From a bacterium (lineage in GTDB: Bacteria; Desulfobacterota; GWC2-55-46; DRQE01), in the NCBI GenBank assembly GCA_027017505.1, contig JALUQR010000049.1:1-36480 (forward strand): 36,480 nt of DNA. The letters run 5' to 3'. A model generated the notes under the pieces. The model made no database searches and was not told the origin of the DNA. It saw nothing but the letters and a program-made list of their open reading frames with translations. Shown here piece by piece: positions 7,031 to 15,613 of the stretch (position 1 is its first letter; each line of letters opens with the position of its first letter). Position numbers and translations under genes: made by a program.

Positions 7031-8128
7031 ATGGCAGACTGTCTTTTCTGTACAAAGAGCTCATCCCTTATAGCAGAGGTGCTGGGGGTATGTGCGGATT
7101 GCATAAGAGCTGGCAGGCAGGAGGTGCTTGACCACATAAGAAGGGTTCACAGGACCACAAGGGCCTTAAGCGGGCTTCCTGAAGAGCCTCCAGAGGATGA
7201 AGGTGGACTGCCCTGCAGACTCTGTGTGAATGGCTGTGTTATAGGAGAGGGTAGAAGGGGCTACTGCGGGGTAAGGGTTAACAGCGATGGCAGACTCTGT
7301 GAAGGGGGCAACCTTACATGGTATTACGATGCACTGCCCACAAACTGTGTTGCAGGATGGTTCTGCCCTGCAACCACGGGGTGTGGATACCCCAGATACG
7401 CACTGAAAGAGGACGGCGAGTGGGGCTACAGAAACCTTGCGGTATTCTACAACGGATGCAGTTTCGATTGCCTGTTCTGCCAGAACTGGCAGTGGAAAAA
7501 AGGAGTATTCGAAAAACACCACATAAGAAGCGAAGAGCTTGCCAGCTGTGTGGACGAGAGGACAACCTGTATATGCTTTTTTGGAGGAGACCCCACCCCG
7601 CAGATACCCCATGCTCTTAAAACCTGCGAGATAGCCCAGAGGATAAAAAAACTGCCTGTGCTCAGGATATGCTGGGAGACCAACGGCTCCATGGATAAGG
7701 CCCTGTGCGTTAAGATGATGGAGACAGCCCTCCGTACAGGTGGCATCGTTAAGTTCGACCTCAAGGCCTACTCAGAAGCACTCCACATTGCACTTACAGG
7801 TGTGACCAACAGAAGGACCCTTGAGAACTTCTTACGGGCTGGAGAACTTCTTGAGAGGCGAAAAGAACCACCCCCTCTTACAGCAAGCACCCTTCTTGTG
7901 CCAGGCTATGTGGATGCAGAAGAGGTTGAGGCCATAGCCCGATTCATGGCAGACATAGACCCCACAATACCCTATTCTCTCCTTGCCTTCTATCCCGCAC
8001 ACCACCTTAAAGACCTTCCACCAACCTCACGCAAACACGCTGAAAGATGCAAAGATGTGGCCCTTGCCCAGGGGCTTAAAAGGGTCAATGTGGGTAACAC
8101 ACACCTTCTGGGAGACTACTACGACTGA
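7031..8128 (+). CDS. Radical SAM protein with AmrS/PflA-like core and extra N-terminal Cys pairs
   Basis: This is a 365-aa protein. The radical-SAM cluster site is CSFDCLFC (Cys143, Cys147, Cys150) followed by QNW, as in the PflA/AmrS branch. Before it lies an AmrS-like module, CRLCVNGC...GYCGVR (Cys62, 65, 69, 79). The extreme N-terminus adds CLFC (4-7) and CADC (21-24), which looks like a small zinc ribbon. It probably performs AdoMet-radical chemistry on an unknown substrate, perhaps activating another enzyme. The ATG at 7031 follows GAGGG. The frame is open upstream to 6992, but that start lacks an SD. No AmmeMemoRadiSam partner genes are in the window. Confidence 0.82.
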   Translation: MADCLFCTKSSSLIAEVLGVCADCIRAGRQEVLDHIRRVHRTTRALSGLPEEPPEDEGGLPCRLCVNGCVIGEGRRGYCGVRVNSDGRLCEGGNLTWYYDALPTNCVAGWFCPATTGCGYPRYALKEDGEWGYRNLAVFYNGCSFDCLFCQNWQWKKGVFEKHHIRSEELASCVDERTTCICFFGGDPTPQIPHALKTCEIAQRIKKLPVLRICWETNGSMDKALCVKMMETALRTGGIVKFDLKAYSEALHIALTGVTNRRTLENFLRAGELLERRKEPPPLTASTLLVPGYVDAEEVEAIARFMADIDPTIPYSLLAFYPAHHLKDLPPTSRKHAERCKDVALAQGLKRVNVGNTHLLGDYYD

Positions 8129-8229
8129 AAACCCCTTCCCACAGACCACAATACCCCTCTGTAACCCCCGCGTGTAAACCAGACTCCCGAATTTTGCCCA
8201 TATTTTCTGGCAAACCCCTGCTTTTGGTC

Positions 8230-8258
8230 TTGACATGCAATGTAAATGGTGGTAAAAA
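8230..8258 (+). promoter_or_regulatory. Putative sigma70 promoter of the eCIS operon
   Basis: A perfect TTGACA (8230-8235) is followed by 17 nt and TAAAAA (8253-8258, four of six -10 matches). It lies in an otherwise non-coding 242-nt gap (8129-8370). It is the only good promoter I see before the run of 17 forward genes ending at 33315. The predicted leader is about 105 nt. Confidence 0.6.
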
Positions 8259-8313
8259 CTTTTAAAACTTTGCTTAACCATATTCACCAATAGATTATTT
8301 TTTAAATAATTGT

Positions 8314-8351
8314 GGTGCTGGCAGGGTCTGTATCAGCCACCAGCCTTTTTT
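8314..8351 (+). other. Possible leader hairpin with U-run (attenuator-like) before the first eCIS gene
   Basis: GGTGCTG (8314-8320) can pair with CAGCCACC (8334-8341) with one bulged base, and TTTTTT follows at 8346-8351. The SD of the first gene (AAGGAAGG) begins just after it. The stem is short, so it is at most a weak terminator or attenuator. Confidence 0.25.
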
Positions 8352-8370
8352 AAGGAAGGTTGGGTTCGGG

Positions 8371-8973
8371 ATGATAAAGGAAGCCCTTTCTCTTATAAGG
8401 GATGAGCTCAACGCATTTCTTGCAAGGAAGGAGCCCAGGTACAGGGGCAGGCAGACAGCCCTGCTTTCAGACATTGTTGACCAGCAGGGTGAGCTGGTAA
8501 TAACCCGCAACGATGACACCAAGCGGGACAACATAATAATAACCCTTGTCAATGTGGAGGAAGAGACCACGGGCAAGGCACAGCTTCCCTATCTTAAGAA
8601 TCCGGACAATTCTCTGGACATAATAAATCCCGAGATAAAGATAAACCTTTATGTGCTCTTCAGTGCCTTCTCAAACATGGACGAGAAGGAAAGGTATGCC
8701 AACTGTCTGGGGCTTTTATCAAGGGTGGTGGGTTTCTTTCAGCAGAAACCTGTCTTCACCCACAGCAATTCTCCAGGGCTTGACCCGGGCATAGACAGGC
8801 TCATAGCAGAGCTCATCTCCCTTAACCTTGAACAGGAGAACCACCTGTGGGGAGCCCTGGGGGCAAAGCTTCTTCCCCATGTGCTCTACAGGATACGCAT
8901 GCTCACCATAAGAGAGGTGGAGGACGCCCCAACAGCTCCGTTCATAAAGGAGATAAGGGTGGAAAAACTGTAA
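8371..8973 (+). CDS. eCIS tube-terminating cap protein, DUF4255/Pvc16-like (Afp16 type)
   Basis: This 200-aa protein has the DUF4255 (Pvc16_N) pattern: an N-terminal helix (MIKEALSLIRDELNAFL), a central strand with DNIIITLVNVEEE, and PEIKINLYVLFSAF (about residues 88-101). These are followed by a helix-rich stretch ending in QQKPVF. In Afp/PVC particles the homologue caps the distal end of the tube and sheath and sets the final length. The ATG at 8371 follows AAGGAAGG by 11 nt. It is the first gene of the eCIS operon, unlike in the Afp and PVC loci where the cap gene is last. The family call is confident and the capping role comes from homology. Confidence 0.88.
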   Translation: MIKEALSLIRDELNAFLARKEPRYRGRQTALLSDIVDQQGELVITRNDDTKRDNIIITLVNVEEETTGKAQLPYLKNPDNSLDIINPEIKINLYVLFSAFSNMDEKERYANCLGLLSRVVGFFQQKPVFTHSNSPGLDPGIDRLIAELISLNLEQENHLWGALGAKLLPHVLYRIRMLTIREVEDAPTAPFIKEIRVEKL

Positions 8974-8983
8974 GAGAAAGGCT

Positions 8984-10027
8984 ATGGGCTATTATTTTGG
9001 CACAATCTTTACCATAGAGTTTCTCCACTCCTATTATAAAAACAGGCTGTGTTCCGGGCTGACACTCAAGCCCACCGAAGAATGCCAGAGGGTTCTTCAG
9101 CAACACAGGATGTTTTTCAAGGAAACCCCCAGAGGGGGACTTGTTGTGGGTGAGCTCAAAAAAGAAGGCGACAGCCTCAAGCCATCTGTGAAGATAAAAG
9201 AGGATACAAGCTTTGTCTTCAGAGTGCTTCTTGACAACCCCTTCTTCTGGAACATAACAGATGTGGACCTTCAGAAGGTCAGGCCCTCAACGGTCTTCCT
9301 GTTTGAAAACACCGATACATCCTCAATTGATGCAAGTGGAACGATTACCATCCACAGGGGAAGGCTTTCAGAGCCCGTAAGGGTGTCTGATAAACTCGTC
9401 AGGTACAGCCTTGAGGGGCTGGATGTGGCAACCCTCTTTGTATACGACAGAAAGGAGCGTGTTGTCTTCGGCACCATAGTGAAGCCAGAGGAAGACGCAC
9501 TCACAGTAGATATGACAGGACATCCCGAAGGACTCTACAGGATAAAGGCCTACAGCAGTTCAGGTGCCATGCTGAAAGATGACAAGGTGTTTGTAACAAG
9601 CTCTGCAACAGAGCCCACACCCTTTGGCTTCGTGGTGGTAAGGTTCACCCCGAGTATACTGAGCGATGACAGGGCTGAATACACATTCAGGGTGGAGTTC
9701 TCCTCAAGGGAGATAAACTGGACATACAGGATAAACCTTAAAAACTCGGGAGGCCTTCATCCCATAGATGTATCCAAACTCAAGATAGTAAGGGCACCCG
9801 TGAGGTTTTCAAAAAGGGTGTCAGGCACAGGGGCAGAAAGGCTCGTGGAATTTACATCCGAAAGCCCCATAGAGCTTAAGGAAGAACCCTACAGGGATAT
9901 AAAACTCGTCGAACAGGAGGGAGACAGAGAAGAGGTTATCATAAAAAACCTGCCCAACCCTGACATACACAGGCTGGAGAAGGACGAAAGGGGGCTTAAG
10001 TCCATAATATATCTAACAATCAAATAA
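8984..10027 (+). CDS. Conserved eCIS-operon protein of unknown function
   Basis: This is a 347-aa protein with no signal peptide or membrane segment. The N-terminal 75 residues start with the aromatic-rich IFTIEFLHSYYKNRLCSGL and include PTEECQRVLQQHRMFFK. SFVFRVLLDNPFFWNITDVD (about 77-96) follows, and the rest is mostly predicted beta strand, including Ig-like hydrophobic alternation at about 180-300. I do not recognise a named domain. It begins 10 nt after the cap gene with a good SD (AGAGAAAGG) and ends 13 nt before the sheath gene. It is therefore very likely part of the particle or its assembly, perhaps a cap adaptor or surface decoration. Confidence 0.85.
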   Translation: MGYYFGTIFTIEFLHSYYKNRLCSGLTLKPTEECQRVLQQHRMFFKETPRGGLVVGELKKEGDSLKPSVKIKEDTSFVFRVLLDNPFFWNITDVDLQKVRPSTVFLFENTDTSSIDASGTITIHRGRLSEPVRVSDKLVRYSLEGLDVATLFVYDRKERVVFGTIVKPEEDALTVDMTGHPEGLYRIKAYSSSGAMLKDDKVFVTSSATEPTPFGFVVVRFTPSILSDDRAEYTFRVEFSSREINWTYRINLKNSGGLHPIDVSKLKIVRAPVRFSKRVSGTGAERLVEFTSESPIELKEEPYRDIKLVEQEGDREEVIIKNLPNPDIHRLEKDERGLKSIIYLTIK

Positions 10028-10040
10028 CAAGGAGGATGTT

Positions 10041-12068
10041 ATGATACCCAAAACCCCTGGCGTTTATATTGAGGAAAAGTCCATATTCCCACCCTCGATA
10101 GCACAGGTGGAAACAGCCATACCTGCCTTCATAGGCTACACGGAAAAGGCAGAAGAGAAGATGCCAAATGACCTCAAACTCAAACCCAAAAAACTCTCCT
10201 CCATGCTTGAGTTCGAAAGATACTTCGGAGGCCCCCCACCGCTCAGTATAGATAGAATCGAGCTTGACAGCAACAACACCTTCCAGAGTGCAACCATAAC
10301 CCCGAAGTTCTACCTCTACCACAGCATGCAGTTGTTCTTTGCAAACGGTGGTGGAGACTGCTACATAGTGTCCGTTGGCCCCTACAGCAGTAGTGGTGTT
10401 TCAAAAACAGAGTTAAGCAAAGGGCTTGAGAAGCTTGAAAAAGAAGACGAGCCAACGCTCATAGTCTTTCCCGATGCGGTGCTCCTGCCAGAGGAGGAGT
10501 TCTATGAACTCCAGAGGGAAGCACTCCAGCAGTGTGGCGAGCTTAAAGACAGATTCGCCATACTGGACCTCAAAGAGGATAACGGTATAAAGGACTTCAA
10601 TGCCTATGTGGACAGATTCAGAGACGGCATCGGCACCAGGTATCTTAAGTACGGAGCTGCGTATGCACCGTTTCTCAAGACCTCCATTAAAAAGGAGATA
10701 AGATACAGGGATATAAAGGGAAAACTCGTGCGCTCCGGGGTGAACATAGATGTAAAATCCCTCGATCCATCTGCCCCCTCAGAGGTAAAGACACTTATAG
10801 ACAGGCTTGACACCTACAGCCAGGATGCTATCATCATAGAGAACGCAAGAAAGAAACTTCTCGATACCACATTGGCAGGCCCACCCTTCGGTGTGCCAGA
10901 GCACTCACGCCAGAACCCATACCAGACACTGGAGTATCTTAAAGAGCAACTTCTCACAACCAACGATTCCGCACACTACAGAACCATAATAAAGTTCCTC
11001 TACGAAATAGTGGTGCTAACTGATATGATCATCTACGGCAACGGAACATACCACGGGGTGGACCTGTCTGACCTGTCCACAGAGTTCAAGAATTCCGCAA
11101 AGAGTTCTCTCTTTTCAGGCCTTGATACCGTGGTAAAAAAGCTCATGGAGTTTGAAAAGGGTGCAAAGGAAGGTACAAACAAGATAACAGACTACGGAGG
11201 CTATCAGTCAAATACCTACAAAACAAAGGTGAGCAACACCGCTGATTATTCCCATGAGTGGAATATGACGAGGGTTTCGGCAAACAGCACTCCCTTTACA
11301 GGTACCACCAACAACGAAAAAAGGCTTAACAGCCTTTCGTACCTTACAGAGCTGTTTGAGGAGATACTCACCCTCTTTAACTCCCTTGTGGATGTGAACG
11401 ACACACTTATGAGGCAGAAGGAGGACTCACTTGTAGAGCAGTTTCCAGTCTACAAGAACCTGGTGGATGCGGTGGCAGGTGAACTCTTTGTGCTTCCGCC
11501 AAGTGGTGCAATAGCAGGCGTGTATGCACAGGTTGACAGGGACAGGGGTGTGTGGAAGGCACCTGCAAATGTGAGCCTCAATGGCGTGTCAGGGCTTACC
11601 TATTACTTCAAACAGAGCGAGACTGACAAGCTCAATGTGGATGTTAACTTCGGAAAGTCCATAAATGCCATAAGGTTCATGACAGGTATGGGCTTTATGG
11701 TGTGGGGTGCAAGAACCCTTGCGGGAAATGACAACGAGTGGCGTTACATAAATGTAAGAAGATTCTTCAACATGGTTGAGGAATCCTGCAAGAAGTCCAC
11801 CATGTGGGCGGTGTTCGAGCCGAATGATGCGAGCACATGGATAAAGGTCAAGACCATGATAGAGAACTTCCTTCTCATCCAGTGGCGTAACGGTGCACTT
11901 CAGGGTGCAAAGCCTGAAGAGGCCTTCTTCGTTAAGGTTGGCCTTGGTGAGACCATGACCACACAGGACATTCTCGAGGGCAGGATGAATGTGGAGATAG
12001 GCATGGCAGTTGTAAGACCCGCAGAGTTCATAATACTCAAGTTCTCACATAAACTGGTGGGAGCATAA
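10041..12068 (+). CDS. Contractile sheath protein of the eCIS, with long central insertion
   Basis: This is a 675-aa phage-sheath-family protein. The N-terminus IPKTPGVYIEEKSIFPPSIA and PAFIGYTEKAE are the classic sheath start. The conserved C-terminal core begins at LPPSGAIAGVYAQVDRDRGV (about 484-503). It continues through INAIRFMTGMGFMVWGARTL and RRFFNMVEESCKK to RMNVEIGMAVVRPAEFI, the interlocking beta-strand end. Sheath subunits form the outer contractile cylinder that drives the tube into the target. Residues of about 217-480 are extra compared with Afp/PVC sheaths (about 350-450 aa) and should lie on the outer surface. This is the only sheath gene here, whereas Afp and PVC have three. 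The SD AAGGAGG is strong. Confidence 0.95.
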   Translation: MIPKTPGVYIEEKSIFPPSIAQVETAIPAFIGYTEKAEEKMPNDLKLKPKKLSSMLEFERYFGGPPPLSIDRIELDSNNTFQSATITPKFYLYHSMQLFFANGGGDCYIVSVGPYSSSGVSKTELSKGLEKLEKEDEPTLIVFPDAVLLPEEEFYELQREALQQCGELKDRFAILDLKEDNGIKDFNAYVDRFRDGIGTRYLKYGAAYAPFLKTSIKKEIRYRDIKGKLVRSGVNIDVKSLDPSAPSEVKTLIDRLDTYSQDAIIIENARKKLLDTTLAGPPFGVPEHSRQNPYQTLEYLKEQLLTTNDSAHYRTIIKFLYEIVVLTDMIIYGNGTYHGVDLSDLSTEFKNSAKSSLFSGLDTVVKKLMEFEKGAKEGTNKITDYGGYQSNTYKTKVSNTADYSHEWNMTRVSANSTPFTGTTNNEKRLNSLSYLTELFEEILTLFNSLVDVNDTLMRQKEDSLVEQFPVYKNLVDAVAGELFVLPPSGAIAGVYAQVDRDRGVWKAPANVSLNGVSGLTYYFKQSETDKLNVDVNFGKSINAIRFMTGMGFMVWGARTLAGNDNEWRYINVRRFFNMVEESCKKSTMWAVFEPNDASTWIKVKTMIENFLLIQWRNGALQGAKPEEAFFVKVGLGETMTTQDILEGRMNVEIGMAVVRPAEFIILKFSHKLVGA

Positions 12069-12105
12069 AATTACTGAACAATAAAACCAAAAGGAGTGTT
12101 GAAAG

Positions 12106-12537
12106 ATGGCAGAATATCCATTACCGGTTTTTCACTTCAAGGTGGACTGGGGAGGAACAAAGATAGAGTTCTCAGAGGTAAGCGGGCTCAACATAGAGGC
12201 CCAAGTAATAGAGTACCGCGATGGCGCAAGCCCTGAATACACCATGCGCAAGATGCCAGGAATTGTAAAGTACGGCAACATAACCCTTAAAAGGGGCATA
12301 TTCAAAAACGATAACGACTACTACAAGTGGTTCAACACCATAAAGATGAACACCATAGAAAGGCGGGATATAACCATAAGCCTTCTCGATGAGGAGCACA
12401 ACCCCGTGATGGTGTGGAAGGTTAAAAAGGCCTTTCCCGTAAAGATAGAAGGGCCAGGGCTTAAGGCATCGGGCAACGAGGTGGCCATAGAAAGCATGGA
12501 GATTGCCCACGAAGGGCTGACCATAGAGACCACATGA
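12106..12537 (+). CDS. Inner tube protein 1 (Afp1/Pvc1-like)
   Basis: This 143-aa protein belongs to the T4 gp19/Hcp-like tube family. FHFKVDWGGTKIEFSEVSGL near the N-terminus, the RDGASPEYTMRKMPGIVKY segment, NITLKRGIF and the final IESMEIAHEGL are hallmark tube features. Six subunits stack as rings to form the rigid inner tube that carries the payload. It is the best candidate for the main tube subunit because it sits directly after the sheath gene. The start follows AAAGGAG, and the stop overlaps the next tube gene (ATGA). Confidence 0.93.
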   Translation: MAEYPLPVFHFKVDWGGTKIEFSEVSGLNIEAQVIEYRDGASPEYTMRKMPGIVKYGNITLKRGIFKNDNDYYKWFNTIKMNTIERRDITISLLDEEHNPVMVWKVKKAFPVKIEGPGLKASGNEVAIESMEIAHEGLTIETT

Positions 12538-13010
12538 GCATAAAACCGGTTATCATGGACGAAGAGCTCTACCCACCTGTGGGGTTTCACTTCAAGGTGG
12601 AGTTCAAACTGCCAGGGCTTGAGGCCGAAGAGCGTGAGGCAAGGTTTCAGGAGGTCTCAGGGCTTTCAAAAAGTCTGGGTGTGGAAGAGTACAAAGAGGG
12701 CGGAGAAAACCGCTTCAGCCACAGACTGCCACTGCCTGCAAAGTATTCAAACCTTGTGCTCAAAAGAGGAGTGCTCAGGAACTCAAAGCTCATAAAGTGG
12801 TGCTTCGATGCCATAGATAACTTCGTGTTCAGACCCGTGGAGGTTACAGTGTCACTGCTCAATGAGAAGAGCAAACCCATTGTGGTGTGGAACTTCGTGG
12901 GAGCCTATCCGGTAAAGTGGTCTGTAACAGACCTTAGGGCACAGGAAAACTCCCTCGTTATAGAAAGCCTTGAGCTTGCTTACAAGTACTTTACAAAAAA
13001 GGATGTATAG
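12534..13010 (+). CDS. Inner tube protein 2 / tube initiator (Afp5/Pvc5-like)
   Basis: This 158-aa paralogue of the preceding tube protein has GFHFKVEF at residues 12-19, EVSGLSKSLGVEEYKEGGEN, NLVLKRGVLRN and a final VIESLELAYKYF. In Afp/PVC the second and third tube-type proteins form the first tube rings next to the spike, and this divergent copy fits that role. It begins on the overlapping ATGA of tube protein 1 and is followed immediately by the DUF5908 gene. It could instead be a second main tube subunit. Confidence 0.9.
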   Translation: MSIKPVIMDEELYPPVGFHFKVEFKLPGLEAEEREARFQEVSGLSKSLGVEEYKEGGENRFSHRLPLPAKYSNLVLKRGVLRNSKLIKWCFDAIDNFVFRPVEVTVSLLNEKSKPIVVWNFVGAYPVKWSVTDLRAQENSLVIESLELAYKYFTKKDV

Positions 13011-13163
13011 ATGCCCATAGAGATAAAAGAAATAGTCATAAGGGCAGAGGTAAAAGAGCTTGAAGAAAAGCCCCCCACAGAGACAGAGGGCAGAATAGAG
13101 GATATAGTGGAAGAATGCGTTGAACAGGTAATGCGCATAATAAGAGAGATGAAGGAGAGGTAG
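13011..13163 (+). CDS. DUF5908-like 50-residue eCIS protein
   Basis: This 50-aa gene fits exactly between tube protein 2 (stop at 13010) and the LysM gene (start at 13164). The N-terminus MPIEIKEIVIRAEV matches the MPxEIxELVI start of the small DUF5908 family found in eCIS loci. It is followed by an acidic linker and an amphipathic helix (GRIEDIVEECVEQVMRIIRE). Its position matches Afp6/Pvc6. The role is unknown, and it is probably a minor baseplate or assembly protein. The start is set by synteny and the family N-terminus, because the overlapping neighbours leave no room for another. Confidence 0.82.
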   Translation: MPIEIKEIVIRAEVKELEEKPPTETEGRIEDIVEECVEQVMRIIREMKER

Positions 13164-13862
13164 ATGGCAGAGGTGGAGAACAAGGGAGAACTTAAAAAAC
13201 TCCTCATAGAGTGCTACAGCGATGAAAAATACACCAAAATGGTGGCAAGCTTTTCTGCTCTCTTTAACCCGAGCAAGTATTCAATAAAGTACGAAATAGA
13301 ATACGGCAAACGAAAACCCCATGGCACAGCCCACAGTGCACCGTCCTTCTCCAACATAAAGCCCCAGCAGTTGAGCCTCGAGTTCCTCATAGATGGAACA
13401 GGTGTAACAACAGGAAAAAAAGAGGATGTGGGAAAGAAGATAAGGGAGTTTCTGCAGAAGGTATACGAGTACGATGGCAACATACACCGCAACAGATACT
13501 TAAGAATAATATGGGGCGAGCTTATTTTCGACTGCATACTCAAGTCTGCCAACATCACATACACACTCTTTGAGCCCTCTGGAAAGCCCCTGAGGGCAAA
13601 GATAAACGCAGAGTTCGAGGGGTTTGTAAATGATGAGCTGAGGGCAAAAAGGGAAAACAAACAATCTCCCGATGTAACCCATGTGCTTACCGTAAAGGGT
13701 GGTCAGAGGCTCGATACCCTTACCCACAGCGTATACAGAACACCTGACTACTACATAGATGTCGCAAGGGTGAACAGGCTTGTCTCATTCAGAAAACTGA
13801 AAGAGGGAGATAGACTTCTCTTTCCACCACTTGCAGACGAGGTGAACAATGACAACCAGTAA
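13164..13862 (+). CDS. LysM-containing tube-baseplate adaptor (Afp7/Pvc7-like)
   Basis: This is a 232-aa protein. Residues 1-165 are a CIS tube-like domain (FSALFNPSKYSIKYEIEYG, QLSLEFLIDGTGV, RIIWGELIFDCILKS). Residues of about 172-225 form a LysM-like tail with VKGGQRLDTLTHSVY, DVARVNRL and LKEGDRLLFPP. In Afp/PVC and T4 gp53-like systems this protein links the tube and the baseplate hub. The LysM fold here usually mediates protein packing rather than cell-wall binding. It begins directly after DUF5908 and overlaps the spike gene by 14 nt. Confidence 0.9.
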   Translation: MAEVENKGELKKLLIECYSDEKYTKMVASFSALFNPSKYSIKYEIEYGKRKPHGTAHSAPSFSNIKPQQLSLEFLIDGTGVTTGKKEDVGKKIREFLQKVYEYDGNIHRNRYLRIIWGELIFDCILKSANITYTLFEPSGKPLRAKINAEFEGFVNDELRAKRENKQSPDVTHVLTVKGGQRLDTLTHSVYRTPDYYIDVARVNRLVSFRKLKEGDRLLFPPLADEVNNDNQ

Positions 13863-15585
13863 CAGGTCAACAGACCTTCCCACCTTTGCGGTATTCTCCG
13901 AGGATAAGGAGCTTCCAGGCTCATTTAACATAGTGTCCATTGTGGTAAGCAAGGCAACAGGCCGTATACCAAAGGCAAGGATTGTCTTCAAAAGTGGAGA
14001 CCCCTCCGCACAGGACTTCCCCCTATCGAGCAAAAAAGAAGAGCTTCTGCCAGGCAAGAGGATTCGCATAGATGCAGGCTATCACAACGAGAACAGAACC
14101 ATCTTCGAGGGCATAATAGTCAGGCACAGCCTTGAGGTAAAGAGTGCCAGTAACTTCTATGTGGTGGTGGAGTGCAGGGACAGGGCATACCGAATGACCG
14201 TTGGCAGAAAGCACAGATACTTTACCGATACAAAGGACAGCGATGTTATAGAAGAGCTCACAAGCGCTTACAACCTTGAGGCCCAGGTGGAACCCACAGA
14301 TGTTACACACCGCGAGCTCGTACAGTTTAACACCACGGACTGGGACTTCATGCTCTCCAGAGCAGAGGCAAACGGCATGGTGGTTGTGGTGGACGACGGC
14401 AGACTGATTGTCAAAAGACCTGACACATCAAAGGCACCCCAGATGAAGCTTGCCTTTGGAGACCAGATTATAAGTCTTTCTGCGGTAATGGATGCCACAT
14501 ATCAGCAGGCCACACTCAGGTGTTCTGCGTGGAGTCCTTCAGAGCAGACACTGCTTGAGGCAGAGGCACAAACACCACAGCTTGAAGAGCCTGGCAATAT
14601 TGCCTCCACCACACTTTCAGGCACCGTTACAGAAGAAAACATGGAGTACAGACACACAGGAAACATAACCGCAGAGGAACTCAGGGCCTGGGCAGATGCA
14701 AGAAGAACGAGGGCTGTGTTATCGAAGATTCGGGGGGTTGCAAGGTGCAGGGGAACTGCAGGGCTCAGGTGTGCAGACATTGTGGAGCTTTCAGGACTCG
14801 GCGAGAGGTTTAACGGAAAGGTGTTCGTAAACGGCATAAGACACGAGATAGCGGACGGCAGGTGGGAGATGGATGTGGAGTTCGGGCTCTCACCAGAGCC
14901 ATTTATAAACGAGTATGAGGTGAACTCACGCTCCATGCAGGAGCTCCTGCCACATGTGGAGGGCCTGCAGATAGGGGTTGTAACACAGATACAGGATGAC
15001 CCTGACGGTGAGTACAGGGTGCTCGTAAAGATGCCCGTTGTGGACAACCAGGCAGAGGGAACATGGGCAAGGGTGGCAACACTGGATGCAGGCAAAAACA
15101 GGGGTGCCTTTTTCATGCCAGAGATAGGCGATGAGGTGGTACTGGGCTTTCTGAACAATGACCCCAGGGATGCAGTGATACTCGGTATGCTGAACAGCAG
15201 TAACAGGCCAGCCCCGCTTGAGCCAAAGGATGAAAACCCTGAAAAGGGCTTCGTTACACGAGAAGGAATGAAGCTCATATTCAACGATGAGCTTAAGAAC
15301 ATAAAGATAGAGACCCCTGCGGGCAACACACTGCTTCTCAGCGAGGACAAAGGCGCCATACTCATAGAAGACCAGAACGGCAACAGACTACAGATGGACT
15401 CCTCAGGGGTGACCATAGAGAGCAGTGGCAACATGGAGCTTAAGGCAAGGGGCAACATAAAGGTGGAGGCACAGAATATCCAGGGCTCTGCATCTGTGGG
15501 TATGAAACTTGAGGGCGGTACATCTGCAGAGCTGTCATCATCAGGGGCAACAAGGCTTAAGGGCTCTATTGTGAACATAAACTGA
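13849..15585 (+). CDS. VgrG-like central spike protein (Afp8/Pvc8-like)
   Basis: This 578-aa protein is a fusion of gp27-like hub and gp5-like spike. The gp27/late-control-D-like region spans about residues 1-370 (TTDWDFMLSRAEANGM near 162-177). The OB fold covers about 375-460 (GVVTQIQDDPDGEYRV, RGAFFMPEIGDEVVLGF). The C-terminal needle of about 468-578 has strand repeats such as IKIETPAGNTLLL and IEDQNGNRLQMDSSG. Trimers form the needle that punctures the target and seat the PAAR tip encoded downstream. There is no extra C-terminal toxin domain. The gene overlaps the LysM gene by 14 nt. Confidence 0.95.
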   Translation: MTTSNRSTDLPTFAVFSEDKELPGSFNIVSIVVSKATGRIPKARIVFKSGDPSAQDFPLSSKKEELLPGKRIRIDAGYHNENRTIFEGIIVRHSLEVKSASNFYVVVECRDRAYRMTVGRKHRYFTDTKDSDVIEELTSAYNLEAQVEPTDVTHRELVQFNTTDWDFMLSRAEANGMVVVVDDGRLIVKRPDTSKAPQMKLAFGDQIISLSAVMDATYQQATLRCSAWSPSEQTLLEAEAQTPQLEEPGNIASTTLSGTVTEENMEYRHTGNITAEELRAWADARRTRAVLSKIRGVARCRGTAGLRCADIVELSGLGERFNGKVFVNGIRHEIADGRWEMDVEFGLSPEPFINEYEVNSRSMQELLPHVEGLQIGVVTQIQDDPDGEYRVLVKMPVVDNQAEGTWARVATLDAGKNRGAFFMPEIGDEVVLGFLNNDPRDAVILGMLNSSNRPAPLEPKDENPEKGFVTREGMKLIFNDELKNIKIETPAGNTLLLSEDKGAILIEDQNGNRLQMDSSGVTIESSGNMELKARGNIKVEAQNIQGSASVGMKLEGGTSAELSSSGATRLKGSIVNIN

Positions 15586-15613
15586 ACACCACAGAGTAAG
15601 GGAGGTGAAAAGA

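Noticed and set aside
8129..8229. Possible small RNA or terminator between the radical-SAM gene and the eCIS promoter.
   Set aside because: Only a 5-bp ACAGA/TCTGT stem is present, with no T-run and no structured repeat.
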